Notes under the pieces: model-generated
Told to the model about the DNA's origin: nothing
The model's database searches: none
What the model saw: the letters and a program-made list of their open reading frames with translations, nothing else
Position numbers and translations under genes: made by a program
Assembly (NCBI GenBank): GCA_015501595.1
Contig: JADNRX010000224.1
Span: forward strand, 25,706-89,705
From: Hymenopellis radicata
Taxonomy: Eukaryota; Basidiomycota; Agaricomycetes; Agaricales; Physalacriaceae
Reading direction: 5' to 3'
DNA: 64,000 nucleotides
In this document: positions 20,480 through 33,355 of the stretch, piece after piece
How the letters are laid out: the number at the start of each line of letters is the position of its first letter
Numbering within the stretch: position 1 is the stretch's first letter

Positions 20480-22316
20480 ATGGGCGACGAGGTATGTCCT
20501 TCTAGTTCCGTGGCCTTGAACTGACGCGATTCTAGATGGGGAAGGACATAGAGACGGCCTACAGAAAAGACTTTGGATTCATTCCGGTACCCAAACGGTT
20601 ACAGTATAATGTAGAAAAACCCTTTCATTTTGGGTTACCTCTCAACATTGCTTTCGGGGCTGCAAGCACGTTTAGTAGGCTGTTCAAATTGCTATGCATT
20701 CAACCCGTTTGCTGATTGTGTCCTAGCGGTTATGAACCTATATTGGTGTCAACCTCTGCTTAGTACGTCTTTTTCTGGATGCTGCGACGCCTACTTATGC
20801 GTCGAACAGTTGAACTATCGAAGGATTTCAATATCAGTTATGAAGAAGTATCCAGGTTGGCTATCTTATTACAACTGTTCTACAAATCTCATATCCTTTT
20901 ACTAGAGTACCAACTCTTCTACAAGGCGGGTACGTGCTACATCTTCCTCGAATTCTACAAACTAATTATTTTTCAGCTATGCAACTGGACTACTTTTCTT
21001 AACACCTCTCGGAGACCTCGTCCGTCGTCGCCAACTAATCCTCATCCTCATCTTCGTCGCCGCATCCCTCACCATCGGCCTCTCCGTCACCACCAGTTTC
21101 GCCGCATTCTCCGCACTTTCGTACCTGGTCGGTGTAGTCACCGTCACACCCCAAGTCCTCATCCCACTCGCCGCAGACCTCGCCCCACCCGCGCGCCGCG
21201 CCTCCGCCATGTCCATCGTTCTCGCCGGTCTCCTTTTGGGCATCCTCCTCGCCCGGGTCCTCTCCGGTGTCATAGGCGAATTCGTCTCCTGGCGCGCGGT
21301 CTACTACCTCGCCATCGGAGTGCAGTATTTCGTGATGGTCGCGTGCTATTGGGTCGTTCCCGATTATCCGGCCAAGAACAAACATCTAACGTACTTTGAC
21401 ATTCTGAGGTCGATGGCCACGCGGTGACGGAGCCGCTCCTGATCCAGGCGTGTCTCATCAGTATAGGATCGATGGCGTCCTTCACAAACTTTTGGGTCAC
21501 GCTGACGTTCTTGCTCGGAGACGATCCGTACAATTATTCCACGTCTGTCGAATCTTTCGCCTTCTCTATTTCAAGTTGATGCTCACGCATCTCCCGTAGC
21601 TTGGTTATCGGTCTCTTTGGTTTGATAGGCATCGCTGCTGTCGCGATGGGTCCCGTACTAGGCATGGCCATCGACGGCTTGGTCCCATGGTACGCGACAT
21701 TGTTCAGCATTTTCATGCTAGCATGCTCTCATGCCGTGTACACCGGTGCTGCTGGCCTGTCAGTCGCTGCAGTCATCATAACCACAGTCGGGATCGACAC
21801 ATTCAGACAAATGCTTGAAGTGTCAATGGCGACTCGCATCTTTGGGTGAGTTTGGCCGTAAACGATCCAATGAGCTTCGTTTGATAACTCGTTTAGCATT
21901 GCACCAGAAGCGCGCGCGCGCTTGAACGCCGTGTACATCCTATCAGTATGTTGATCCTCGGCCGTCTGTCCATGACTTACATGTTGCAATAGCTCTTCAT
22001 CGGTCAAGTCATGGGCACGTCTGTTGGAACTCAAGTCTTCGTGGCGCATGGCTGGCGAGCCTCCGGCGCTCTTTCAATGGCATTCTGTGCCTGGATGTTC
22101 TTCATTCTCCTCTTGCGGGGACCGCATTGCGACAACAAGACATGGTTTGGATACCAAGGCGGTATAGAGCCGAGAAAGTCGGTAGTTGACAGCGCTAGAG
22201 AGCATCCGATGACGATAGACGAGAAGAAGGATGATGTAGAAACGGAAAGTAGAGAAAAGGAAGAACTCCCGGAAGTGGGGAGTACCCTCAACGAAAAAGA
22301 ACGTACCAATGTATAG
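20480..22316 (+). CDS. MFS transporter (12-TM major facilitator)
   Basis: Short first exon (20480-20491), then 20536-20674 and 20727-20762, followed by several short exons and a long one from about 20981. Recognised segments: FGLPLNIAFGAASTFTVMNL, the loop motif YATGLLFLTPLGDLVRRRQL (the MFS-typical GDxxRRR), SWRAVYYLAIGVQYFVMV, LVIGLFGLIGIAAVAMGPVL, ARARLNAVYIL and GQVMGTSVGTQVFVAHGW, with a charged cytosolic tail to the stop at 22316. Probably a plasma-membrane permease; substrate unknown. One frame break near 21415-21425 (after ILRSMA, before HAVTEPLLIQACL) needs a missing base or a decayed gene. It converges with the second methyltransferase-like gene. Confidence 0.85.
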
Positions 22317-22578
22317 TCTGTGCTTGTACTCGAGTAAGTTTGGCAGTGCACATTTGTAATACATCATGTATTACACGGGGATTACTTGGAACGAAGTCCT
22401 TCACGGTCGAGTAGAGATTTGCCGTCGCAGCTTTCATTTAAGCGTAGTAGAGTCGAACTCAAGTATTACAAGACTGCAAATGGTATATGTACAACAAGTT
22501 CCGTGCCAGTAAATGAAACAGGATATACACGAGGCTACTAACCAGCCCACAAGTCCATGGTATACAAAAACGAGTAGA

Positions 22579-25500
22579 TCAAATTAAATTAACAGACTGG
22601 AGGGCGAAAAGATTTTGTTTTCGTTGGGATTTCGTAGTATTAGGATTTGCGACAGACACAACTTTGCGAATTTCTTCCGCAATCGCTCGAGCAAACCGAG
22701 GCGGGATCGAGCTCGCCAATTGGCCATACTGTTTCTCCAGTGAACCCGAGAAGGTGCATTTATCCTAAGACGAGTATCAGTTCAACTCTCCAAGAATAAT
22801 TAGAAAAACATTCGTCGTACGGGGAACGATAAGATCCGCGCCATTTCTCGAACAGTCAGGAAACGCTCCGGGTGGTCTGTCAAAACCGACGCGTTAGTAT
22901 GGTACAAGTCAAGGGGTATCAGAGCACGCACGCGGGTGCCTACACTTCACATTTTGAGAAGGTAGAGCAAATACATCTACACCGTTTTAATCATCGAAAC
23001 AAACTTGAGAAGTAAGAACCTTACCAGGTAGCGGTTCGTCCCAGTCAGCGATAGTCGTGGCCGGATCCCAAATCGAAAAGTCGGGTACACAACAGCTTGT
23101 ACAATGCCACGTAACCCCGTGCGGTTGGTTCACAGTGTGGCTGAACGAGGTGGAAAGACCGCGGTCTGAAGCACGGCACTTTGCATTATCCCACGTCAAG
23201 TCCTCAATGACATCCTTGAGCGTCAGACGTGTCTTCTCCTGGGGCACGGGGAAAGAGGGCATTTCTCGACCAGGCGCGCTGGCAATTACAAGCAAGTATC
23301 GCCGGTGAACGGCTACGCCAAAGTCCGCTGCATCGAGCAGCTGCGACTTGAAGCGGTATCCGAGATCCATGGCTTCGTGTTCGATGTTATCAAGCTGCTC
23401 GGGACCCACGTCCTGATGAAGAAACAATTAGAACAGGAGAAGCAGAACAGATAAAGTGACTTACTGGCGACAGAGCACATACCTAAGAGTCGGGGTTATC
23501 AGCCCGTTCAAGTGTACATCCCAGATAAATTGGACTCACCGCATATGCAGGTTTGAGCGCCCGTATTGACTGTACAAATGCGCCAGTTGAAGCATCCCTC
23601 ATATCGCAGTTGACGAACACTGCGGTGAACTGGTATTCCGACAATTCACCTCGTCCTAAGAAACTGTCCACCGGTTCGTTGTATACTTCAACCGTTGAAC
23701 AATTCCTCTAGAGAAGGCATCAGACGAACTTCTGGCGAATGCGTTGCGTCTGAACAACTCACCTCAAAAAGCATTGATGAAATCTCTTCCGGCTCAACGC
23801 CAAAGCGAGGATTGAAGCCAGCTTCGTGGAAGCCGAGGGACGCGCCTCCAATTCCACATGATATGTCCACGAAGTCTAAACTCGTCAAAGCGGCAAAATC
23901 ACCAGTTGGCGGAATGACTGGAATGAATTGGGGTCGAACACCGCCGAATACAATCTTCCACTTGCAAAAGTGTGTGTCAACTCCGGCAAGCACGTCGACA
24001 TGGGGATAGACATCACATCGGAATCTCGGACGAGCACGATGTCGGACAAGAGGTACCTCGCCTTATCGACTGGTTCTCCACCAGGCTGGGGGTGGCAGAC
24101 AAGCAGGAACTCGTCAGGGGATGCCTCTGAGTGAATGGAGCGCCGCGGAATGTACTGACGGACAGTGACGACCTCAGAGACACCTCCATCAGGACTGGGT
24201 TCATCTGGCACACCGATGGAGTCGAGCCGGATATAAACGGAGCGAGTTCGGCCATAGCTCTTTATGAGCGTGATGAGGTAGGTGTTGCCGACGACAAGGT
24301 TCTTCCTCTTAACACAGCGCGCTTTGACGGGAACGTACACCCGGTCGTCGACCAACTATCCGGAATGTCAGCCTCAAGTTGAATAAATGCGAGAATAATT
24401 GACTTACGGGAAGAGAAGGTTTGACCACGTACTGGTCATAGATAGGGATAGCCTGAATCTCATCCTCCACCTCTTGCTCCTCGACATCCATCTGCTCGTC
24501 GTCATCGTCGTCCAGCATCGTGGTTGTTCGCGGCGGCCATCAACGCAAGACTGTGCTCGTTGTCCACGTACTCGAGCTCTTCTGAGTCGCGGAACGCCGG
24601 TTGGGAAACGTGAGAAGTCGACCTGTCTGGTGATTCAGAATGGTGGAAGCTCGCCTGAAGAGGCGTGGGAGGCGAGAACGGCGGGGAAATCGTCCTATGA
24701 GACGACCACGACGCGTAGTTCTTGCTCACTATCCCATCACCAATCGTCGACTTGGCATGGATCTCCACAAGGATGTCGGCATCTGACAGAGTTGTAGGGG
24801 AGGTCTTCAATCCTCTCCTCCAGCGTCGGCGTATTCACTTCGCGTCGCGTCACTTCTTGCATGTTGAGCCGAATGACGACGATCCAGGCATCGGCGCCAT
24901 CAGCTGGACTGGACGCCCACGTTGCGCGCAGTTGGTTCGCGAAGAGTGCTCGACGACGACTGATGCGGAGCGCGGAGGCGACGGTGGAACACAGAACTGA
25001 TACGGCATGCTGAAAGAGAGATTCCTTCTCGTTCCAGCAAATTTGCGCCACGTATTTCTGGCCTGGCCGAAGCTTGTCATTAAGGCAGAGCATTGGCCAT
25101 CGCACTCGAACGTTCGCAAAGACGGCGGGTCTTGAGAATAGTCAGCATGCGTACTGTGAAAAAAGAAACAATATCGCTGTTCGGCGTACCTATCGCTTGA
25201 GGGAGGCCCTGAACCTGCGTCTCGTTGATCAAAAGACGTGTCCGTGGCCCAGCGTCATCGTAGATTTTGACCAAGAAACTCAGGTTGTCGATCCAAGTCT
25301 TCCATGACAGAGTCATCTCCACCGGCGCGTCTGAGCTTTCAACATTTGACTGCGCCGTTTGAAAGCGCAAGTCCCGTGGGAGCGTCTGGAGCGCTACATA
25401 CCGCCTCCTTTCCACCTCTATTCTCCACTGTTGTGTTACCGAGAGTTCTCCTGGGTGATCAGCGAAAGGATGTGAAGAGCGGAACAATGACAGATGTGTT

Positions 25501-27735
25501 CCGCGTCGACGTCGGGAAATCGATGATCGTCAAAGAGTTTAGAGATGTCGCCAGACTGGGGCTCCGTCTCGCCGCGAGCGTGCAGGTGCCGCCTGTAGTA
25601 TGGGCACATACCGCACTTGAGGTGGACAAACTCGGACGACAAAGTGCAGTCGTTAATAAGGAGCACCTCGCCATCCACCTTATCCACCTTATCCACCTCG
25701 ATACTATCCAACGTATGCGGGACAGCTTGGAACCGATACGCGTCGCGGTATCGAGCCATCTCGCTCTCGGAAGCTAGAAAACTCGCGAGGAGATGAAGTG
25801 TGTACCGGACCTGCAGCGTCGGCTGCGCGATAATCGGCGAGGCGGCGAGATTGAGGAATTTTGCGCTTCGGGCTGCCTGCGGGGATTGTATAAGCCGGTG
25901 CCTCCGGAGATGAGAGTGAAACCTGTCGTGGATGGGGAAAGGAGTTTTACGCAACACATCCTGGGTGATGCGTATATCCTCGGGATTCTCAGAGCAGAAG
26001 AATACGTCGCCGCCGCCCTTTGTCGCCTGCAGACGTGTCCAAAGGAGCTTGACATCATCAACATCCATCGGGGACCATCCCTCGCCCTCCGCGTGTTTGA
26101 CGTCGACAGAGGACTTTTTGCCAAGCAGAAGCTCGAGGTACAAGTCCATAGATTCCGCATTGGAGCGGAAATTAGCCGCCCAGATGTTATAGACGTAGGG
26201 CGAGAGATCTGATGAAATGTCGCCGTACATACTATTGCGGTCGCGCGTGAGGGACGCATCCTGTAAGTTGACACCATACGCGAGGTCATTATCGACTGAG
26301 ACGTAGAAATTTTTGATCTGCAAATGCCATTAGCAACGAAGTGAGAAATTGACAGATAGCCTAACATAAATGCGGGACGACAAGTGCGTGTCCCTAAGGA
26401 TAGAACCGCGTGCAGTGGTTAAACATTTTTGCGGTGGACGGATGAAGAGAAAATGTCCAAGGTCAACGATGTCGCGAGGGAAGTCGACGATCCGAGTGAG
26501 GACTCCGGGGACGAAAGGAGTATTGGCGACGGTTTCGATAACTTCCAGCGATAAATCCTGGACCTCGTTGTATTCGAATTCCCATTGCTTTGTTCCTGTG
26601 AAGCAGGAGAGATTGGGGACCAAGCCCCCGTTGGCGGTGCCCTCCCGAATTATAGCATTGATTCCCTGTGATGATGAAACTCAGCTCAACATGGACAGCA
26701 GTATAGATAAGGAAATCTACTCACCATCTTTAATCCATCTCCATGTTGTCCAACAAGGACCCTCGACTTCGCTTTCGTGGTCGCCCCGAACCGCATCTTG
26801 GACAACGTGAGCGGTTCATGGATATCGAAGAGCTCAATCTCGAACGTATTCCGAGCCGCTGCGCGCAAGCCCAACCAACCCAGGAGGCGACTATCACTCC
26901 AAATTCCACAATCACCTTTGCGCCCCAACTGTCCTGCTGGCACTGGGCCCCCAGGTTGGGGAAGTGGAGGAGGGTCAAGGTGTCCTTTTACGCGGAAGAC
27001 CACCGTAATCGTTTCGCCCAATTCGAGGTGCTGAGACCAGGACGGATCCAAAATGCCCCAGTCGAAAGCGTGGGAAGGTCCCTCCTTGTCCTTGTGAACG
27101 ACGGACACCGCGATGTCATCGGGAGATCCATGACAGAATTGCATGCAGCCATCCCACATGTTCTGGACCAGCTCGCGTAAACCCGCCTCCCGAGGCCAGT
27201 AGTCGCCGTAGTTCTGGAGGAGGTTGAGATCCTTGACCACCCTGTCGCGCCCTGCGCGACGCGACGACACCACGTAGTGGGGATTGAACGGGCCAGCCTC
27301 TGGTAGACTGCGTTTGGGACCGGTCGGTTTCTTCGGCTCTGGCACGCCGCCTGCTAGAGTGCGTCTGCGTCTAAAAGGTGGAGGACGCGTAGATTCGGAT
27401 TCCGACGAGTCGGTAGTAGTGGAATGCTCGTCATCCGACGGGTACTGAACACAGTCAGAATACAACAGACAGTAGTTGAATGTATTCTTTGCCCACCAGC
27501 GCGTGCTTGGGCATCCAGGTCCTGCTAATACTACGCGATCGAGATTGTCGTGGACGGAAGCAACTCGTGCCGGCAACCGCCGAGACGATTTCTCTTCCAC
27601 CATCATGATCAGAGAACGCCGCTCCTGCTGGCGATCGTCTCGGAGGTAACCTCCGAGGTACCTCGGAGGCTCCGCAAATACAACCTGCAGGTGTGCTGGC
27701 AGACGGACGTATTCCGGGTGTCCGCCCGCAGACAT
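22579..27735 (-). pseudogene. GHKL ATPase - FN3 - BAH - divergent DNA C5-methyltransferase fusion, copy 2
   Basis: Same domain order as the gene at 1865-6758, in the opposite direction. Seen: N-box LRELVQNMWDGC, glycine motif VGQHGDGLKM, KGDCGIWSDSRLLGW, a post-ATPase segment (AYGVNLQDASLTRDRN), a Cys/His cluster (KCGMCPYY to CHCSALH), FN3-like WASSPADGADAWIVV, BAH-like VRQYIPRRSIHSEASPDEFL, and motif I DFVDISCGIGGASLGFHEAG (about 23820-23885), here with the classical Gly-rich form. NCDMRD replaces the PCQ motif; the ENV motif is absent. The 18-base microexon is at 23465-23482. HPHHPERFLTVREMARIL and a motif X-like QYGQLASSIPP close the fold. At least six frame breaks (about 25085, 25030, 24930, 24800, 24525, 24010) make it unlikely to be translated as read. 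The start at 27735 is tentative. Confidence 0.7.
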
Positions 27736-27739
27736 CGGG

Positions 27740-27842
27740 CTGACCGAATGAGCCTGTTGGATTAGATGTCAGGCAAGCATCCTACAGGTCTAAACATTTA
27801 GAACCTGTTGGATGGTCTCAATGCTCTTGTAGTGTACCAAGT
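27740..27842. other. Short spacer before the minisatellite
   Basis: Nothing recognised other than the first diverged unit of the repeat that follows. Confidence 0.4.
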
Positions 27843-28125
27843 AGAATACAACTGAGTACACCTACAGGAGCCTCCAATATACCTATAGGATGCCTTTGCT
27901 GTGTACCTACAGGAGCACTCGAACATACCTGTAGGATGCATTTGCTGTGTACCTACAGGAGTGGTTCAATGCACCTATAGGATACTACTCTTGAGTACCT
28001 ACAGGAGCACTCGAACATACCTGTAGGATGCCTTTGCTGTGTACCTACAGGAGCCCTCGAACATACCTGTAGGATGCCTTTGACGTGTACCTACAGGAGC
28101 ACTTGAACATACCTGTAGCATCAGG
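27843..28125. repeat. Minisatellite, about 46-base unit, left cluster
   Basis: About six units alternate two forms. Each begins TACCTACAGGAG and contains CCTGTAGGATG or CCTATAGGATA, so every unit has an inverted pair CTACAGG/CCTGTAG. One form carries CACTCGAACATA, the other TGGTTCAATGCA. The same two forms occur at 33083-33345. Confidence 0.9.
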
Positions 28126-28959
28126 AAACAGGTCACCAGCCCAGAGGACCGCTGAGTCAACCACGGTAAACATGGTTGCCTAGAGGACATCAGGGTGCGA
28201 ACTCTGCCCGGTTAACTTTGGCAAAGGTTCAGGTCCAAACCTTCCTTGAGGATGCCCTGAGTCTAACTCAAGATCACTTAAGTCATATTCAAAGCAGCTT
28301 GTGCTACCCCCAAACAAGATATATGTAACTTAGAGTTAACATAAGGTAACCTACAGCAGCCCAGCACAACATAAACTCTAATCAAATCAGTTAAGAAAAA
28401 AAGGGAAAGCTTCCAAAGAGCTTAAAACTCAGGAAACAAGACAAAAGATTTAAAATGCAGTGCATTCAAACATCACAGTACATATACACAGTAATACATG
28501 TAAGAAGGAATATAACAACAGGTCCCATACCAGTACTACAGATCATACAGTATCGAGACAGAGAGACGGCAACAACAGGAAAAGATTGACGGTGTCTGGC
28601 AGCATGATCTATGAAGCAATTAGTGCACAAGACATGACAAGACATGAAGTAACTCACCAGATCAGCATAGCTCGATTTCAGCTGTAAGGAATGTGGGGAG
28701 CGCAGCACTTGCGGGAGGTGACTCTGCGACAACGGCAGTCTTCAAACATAGCATACGTACATATTTCAGGCTAGCACATAGACATGGAACACAGGGAGGG
28801 CGGAGGAGTGGGGACGCACCGGTCTCGTGGGGGGTTTTCACTATGGGATCGACGCTGACATGACGGATGGTACGGCCTGTGAGGTGCTTCAGCCTCGAGA
28901 AGCGGTTAATATTGATATTGCTCACCTGGAAAAGAAATAGCATAGGGGTCCTCGTTGAG
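28126..28959. other. Non-coding spacer
   Basis: Low-complexity A-rich sequence. Just inside the minisatellite, 28110-28160 resembles in inverse orientation the sequence at 33040-33090 (shared words CCTCTGG and TGTTTCCTGATG). No gene seen. Confidence 0.45.
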
Positions 28960-29165
28960 GCTTAAGGCGGTCATCATCATCGAGGCGGTCGTTGTCGAGG
29001 CTCGAGGCGATGTTCGTCATCGAGGCGGTCATTGGTCGTCATCAAGGAGGCGGTCGTCATCGAAGCGGTCGTTGGTCGTCATCGAGGAGGCGGTCGTCGT
29101 TGAGGCTCGAGGCAAGAGTTGTCGTCGAGGTTCAAGGCAATAGTCATCGTCGAGGAGGTAGCTGC
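28960..29165. repeat. GC-rich minisatellite (GTCGTCATCGAGGAGGCG-like unit)
   Basis: Imperfect tandem copies of an 18-21 base unit containing GTCATCGAGG and GGCGGTCGT. Open frames through it are by-products of the repeat. Confidence 0.85.
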
Positions 29166-29169
29166 TATG

Positions 29170-32100
29170 TACCGGCCATTGTTCGCGCATGTCGCTCTAG
29201 GTCAGCAGGAGGAATGAGATGGGATGGTGGTAGAAGAACAAGTTGAAACGCACCCTCATTCGAGCAAAACCCAACCAACACGTGACGGCTACGTGGCATC
29301 AGTTGCGTGGCCAGACTTGGACAAATTTCCTGGGCAGAGGGATTGATGGAGGAGGGAATGGACTGGAAAATGTATATCAGCCTGACAAGAATGGAGGTCG
29401 CATGTGAGGACGCTGGCGAACATGACGGGCTTACCGCAGCGGAAAATGGTCCAGAGCAGCGTAAGAGACTGCAGCGCCGACACCACTTCCCAACCATTGG
29501 CCCACAAAGCCCTGCTCAAGGTCGGCCTGGCTCTGAGTGGGCCTACGCTTGGGTGCGGTGTCGTGGTGTGGCGGCGGCGAATATAATAGAACTGTCACTG
29601 TCGTTGCTTAGCACCGGCAAAAAGGAATTGAAATGAAAACGCACCGCATAATGCTGCTCGTCTGCAGACGGGACAGCATCCGTTCCTCAAGAGCCGCTCT
29701 CGCAGAGCCGATTTGTGGTTGAGCGCGCGCGTTGCGCTGCCTCATTGACAGTACGCCTTTGATGCGAAAGCTGCCTGTTTTGACAGGGCTTACGCGGGGA
29801 AAAGCTAGCCAGCTGAACGGTAGATACACCAGGAATGGCGATGGAGAAGGAAGCAAGCGCGAGTGGTCGACGAAAGTGGATGCTGATGGTGGTTGGAAGG
29901 AAGAAACAACGGCTCCGAACAGTGATCAAGCATTGTTCGGAGTAATGGGCCTTGTATCCGAACATCGTTCAACGTGTTGTAGACGTTGAACGAGAGCACG
30001 TAGCAGCCTAAAAATGCTAGATAATACGGCCAACCATGTTTACTAAACATCTGACAGAAATGTTTTGTTGACGACTTACCGTACAATGTACTAAACTCAA
30101 TGTGGGCCATTGACAACATGTAAGTTATCGTCTCTTCTGCCAAAAAATCACTGAAAAAATTAAATACTCTCAATAGGTACCGGAACGCATCCCGCTATAT
30201 GCGAAGCCTCAGTTCGCCTCCGTTACGGCGCTGGAGACCATACAAGTCGTCGAAAACCACTCGGTCCGATCATCCGAGTGGTGATCGCAAAGGTTTTTCT
30301 AACGATAAGTCTCCTTCCTACCACCACGATGGACGATACTCGCACCCCAATGATTCAAATCTGGGACACGGATCTTCCTACAGTTGTCTTCTCCTTTTTC
30401 CGGCCTTTTCGTGGAGTACCAGGCCTCCGCTAAGTGGCAGGATGTGGCAACTATTCGGAGCAGCTTAAGCCCTCCAACGAGGCCACACGCTCCAATACGG
30501 CGATACTACGATAAGCCACGCAGGTGTGTCCTTCATTACTTGTATTTCCGGAATTTCTCATTGAGTCGACTTGGCAGCCATTGCAAGCTCTTTCCTCGAT
30601 ACCCTGTTTCCCGCGCGACGCGTAGAGGCTACATTGGAACGCGCGGGTTCGACGGCGAGGAGAGGTCCATCGAGGCTGCACCTCTGCAGCACACGTCTCG
30701 CTGTGTCCTCCTTACTCTATGACCACGCTACCCTCGTATGAATGCGCCGGATTGGGAGGACCGTAGTGGAGAGTGGCGGAGAGCTCGTGCAGAACGAGTT
30801 TTTACTCGTGCATAAGTGCGTTGTACCATATGTTTATGGAGTTTACTTATTAAATACTTTCAAGGCCATCCATCCTCCTCTTCCCCCCGGAAAGGCTGAC
30901 GGTTCGCCGCGACAACACCCAGTAGGTGACCTGGACGACGTCAGCATTGACGACTCGCCGTGTAAGCCCTTGCCTCAAGACTGTACACACGCTTCGAGCT
31001 TACTCGTGATCCGTTCCTACAGCCAGAGCACCGGCGCCGACTAGCCGCGTAAGCCCTCACCCAACGACAGTCACATGGAACGCCCCCCTTCACCCTCCGA
31101 CTTGCCCATCGCTGGACCATCCACGCCCTGCATAAAGTCCTTCCACCAACGTCACCGCGCCGTATTACACCACCGTCGCGTTTCTCGATCTCCTGCACCA
31201 AGGCAATGTACGCCAGCAGATCAAGTCTGACGCGTTCCCAGACTCGTTCTCGTGATCGCCTACCGGTCCTCAACCGTGTCTTCCTCGGGCGCATCCGCAT
31301 CGATTCCAAAGGTGCTCTTGATGTCGTACACGCACCTCGGGCAGATGCTGGCGAATCTGCTTGGGAGCAACATCATCGCGCCCGATGTGTGGCCGAGCGA
31401 GATGACACGGTCGGCGGTACAGGCTGCATATAACATTTATCCCCTGGCAACGGCAACAGCGACGACGGTCGCTATCGAGTCTCCACTGCTCGAGCAGAAA
31501 CAACTCGTCGCGTAAGCCCTCACCGCAGGCAGCAAATCATTTCCTTCACGGTGAGAGGACGGCGGCGACGATGCGATGAACCCGCCTTGAGACAAACGAC
31601 GACAACCTTGACCCTTTGCGCCCTTGTCAGCACCAAGGATGCCGGCGTTATCATTGGTCAGGCTGGCAAAAATGCGATGTGTGAGACGAGGCCGGTGTCA
31701 GTAAGGTCTTCTGCATGTGCAGGTACGTCTTTACTGCTCAAACTCTTTTCTGTGTGAACGCGTAAGCCCTTGAACAAGGCTTTAGATCAACCTCAAGAAG
31801 TCCAACAACCCACCGCATCCTCGCTCAGGCGTCCGGCCACGACGGGTGCATATACACATTGGCTCGTTTTCCGGTCTTGGTCCCATTTTCTTATGAAGAT
31901 AATCATGGCGTTCAGTCCGTATTCGCCCAGGTCAATGCCACTAACGGCGCGCCTCGCTCAACGAGCGCTCACGGCGACCGAGACACTTACCGCGCGACGC
32001 ACTCGCCCAACTAATAATTGTGGGAAGTGTCTTAATGGCATCGGTGCAGCGTCGGATCCACACTATGACTGCGACATGTGGGATGACTGGGCGGTTAGTC

Positions 32101-33080
32101 GTCTTATTCTCCTTTCTTCGCTTTATCCCTAATCAAAGAATGTGTAGTCATATAACGCCACTATCATAGCGTCGCTCGAGTCTGTTGCCCTCGCCTCCAT
32201 GGACGCATTACAAAACTTTTTGTTCTAGACGTGGAAAATCGGAGACTCCACCGAGCTTGGACGTTCGTCGTCCTCGATGTGGCACCACCACCTCAGGTTA
32301 CAGCATGGATGGATGCCTGCCGATCCGCGCGAGGCTATCAACTACTGCGGTGGCAGCCAGCTCTTCGACGGTTCATATGCTGCGTCGGCGACGGGCGACG
32401 CGGCGAGCATGCAGCCAACTCCGAGCCTGGCATTCCCTCCAGCAAAGATCAGTCCGAGCTTTGATGCGACGCTGCTGCCGACGTATACAGCGACAGGGAG
32501 TGTAAAGACTTTGTTTGCACCTACATCTACGGCGGCGCTACACGCGGCCTCGGCTTGTGCATCCGCCCTGCTCGCGTGGGAATTGTTCGCCTACGGCGTT
32601 CGGCCAAATAGCGGTAGACAAGCAGCAATCAATGATGCCGTGTCTTCCAGAACGAGACGGTTTACAAACACGTACAATACTCTATAGACGGGGCCGGTCG
32701 TAGTGTTTTGTCTTAATCACACCGTATCCTGTAATTAACACTTTGTTCGAGGCTATTTTTGATGCGATAGTCCTAAGCGATACCGGTGTTAGCTTTGAAT
32801 TTGACTAGGGACACATGAGTTGCTTAGAGTAAAGAGCTGGGATATCATTATCTTGTAGTATGGTAGAGTCATCTTGAGTTGACGGCTGTAGGCCCTTGTG
32901 CTTTGAGTTGACTTGGAGTAATCTCAAGGGTCTCAAGGCAACTCAAGCTTATGACTATCACAGTCTTAGCCTTGAGACAGCTAAAGCTATCTTAAGATAC
33001 CTCAGTGCCCTCTGGTTGATCACTGCCACAGCAAGTAACTCAGGCAACCTCTGGCCCACATGCTGTTTCCTGATGAGGAT
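29170..33080. other. Gene debris between the two minisatellite clusters
   Basis: Many short open frames but no continuous gene. Recognisable bits are a KH-domain scrap near 31600-31690 and a weak resemblance near 32450-32560 (PTYTATGSVKTL) to the C-terminal part of alpha-1,3-glucanases (GH71), which I hold at low confidence. The word GTAAGCCC, usually within GCGTAAGCCCT, recurs at least six times on both strands. From 32700 to 33080 the sequence is rich in ACTCAAG/CTTGAGT words. Confidence 0.4.
31600..31690 (+). pseudogene. KH-domain scrap (hnRNP-K/PBP2-like)
   Basis: One exon-sized piece reads LVSTKDAGVIIGQAGKNA, with the GxxG loop (GQAG) of an RNA-binding KH domain. No other KH segment follows in frame, so it is a relic or a stray exon. 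Confidence 0.5.
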
Positions 33081-33082
33081 GC

Positions 33083-33345
33083 TGTACCTACAGGAGTGGT
33101 TCAATGCACCTATAGGATACTACTCTTGAGTACCTACAGGAGCCCTCGAACATACCTGTAGGATGCCTTTGCTGTGTACCTACAGGAGCACTTGAACATA
33201 CCTGTAGGATGCTGTACCTACAGGAGTGGTTCAATGCACCTATAGGATACTACTCTTGAGTACCTACAGGAGCGCTCGAACATACCTGTAGGATGCCTTT
33301 ACCAAGTACCTACAGGAGCACTCAAACATTCCTGTAGGAAGAGCA
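33083..33345. repeat. Minisatellite, about 46-base unit, right cluster
   Basis: Same two unit forms as 27843-28125 and in the same orientation. The block carrying TGGTTCAATGCACCTATAGG is duplicated within the cluster (33093 and 33228). Confidence 0.9.
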
Positions 33346-33355
33346 ACAAGCACTG

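Noticed and set aside
23888..24355. Separate small BAH-domain gene
   Set aside because: It continues the domain order of copy 2 on the same strand, with intron positions matching copy 1; it is part of the large gene.
27843..28125. CRISPR-like regularly spaced repeats
   Set aside because: Units alternate in tandem with no unique spacers, and this is a eukaryotic genome. A minisatellite explains it.
28960..29165. Arg-rich protein encoded across the repeat
   Set aside because: All six frames through the GC-rich minisatellite stay open because of its composition; no start context or continuation supports a gene.
32450..32600. GH71 alpha-1,3-glucanase gene
   Set aside because: Only a dozen residues (PTYTATGSVKTL) resemble the family and no catalytic region is present, so it is mentioned only as weak debris.
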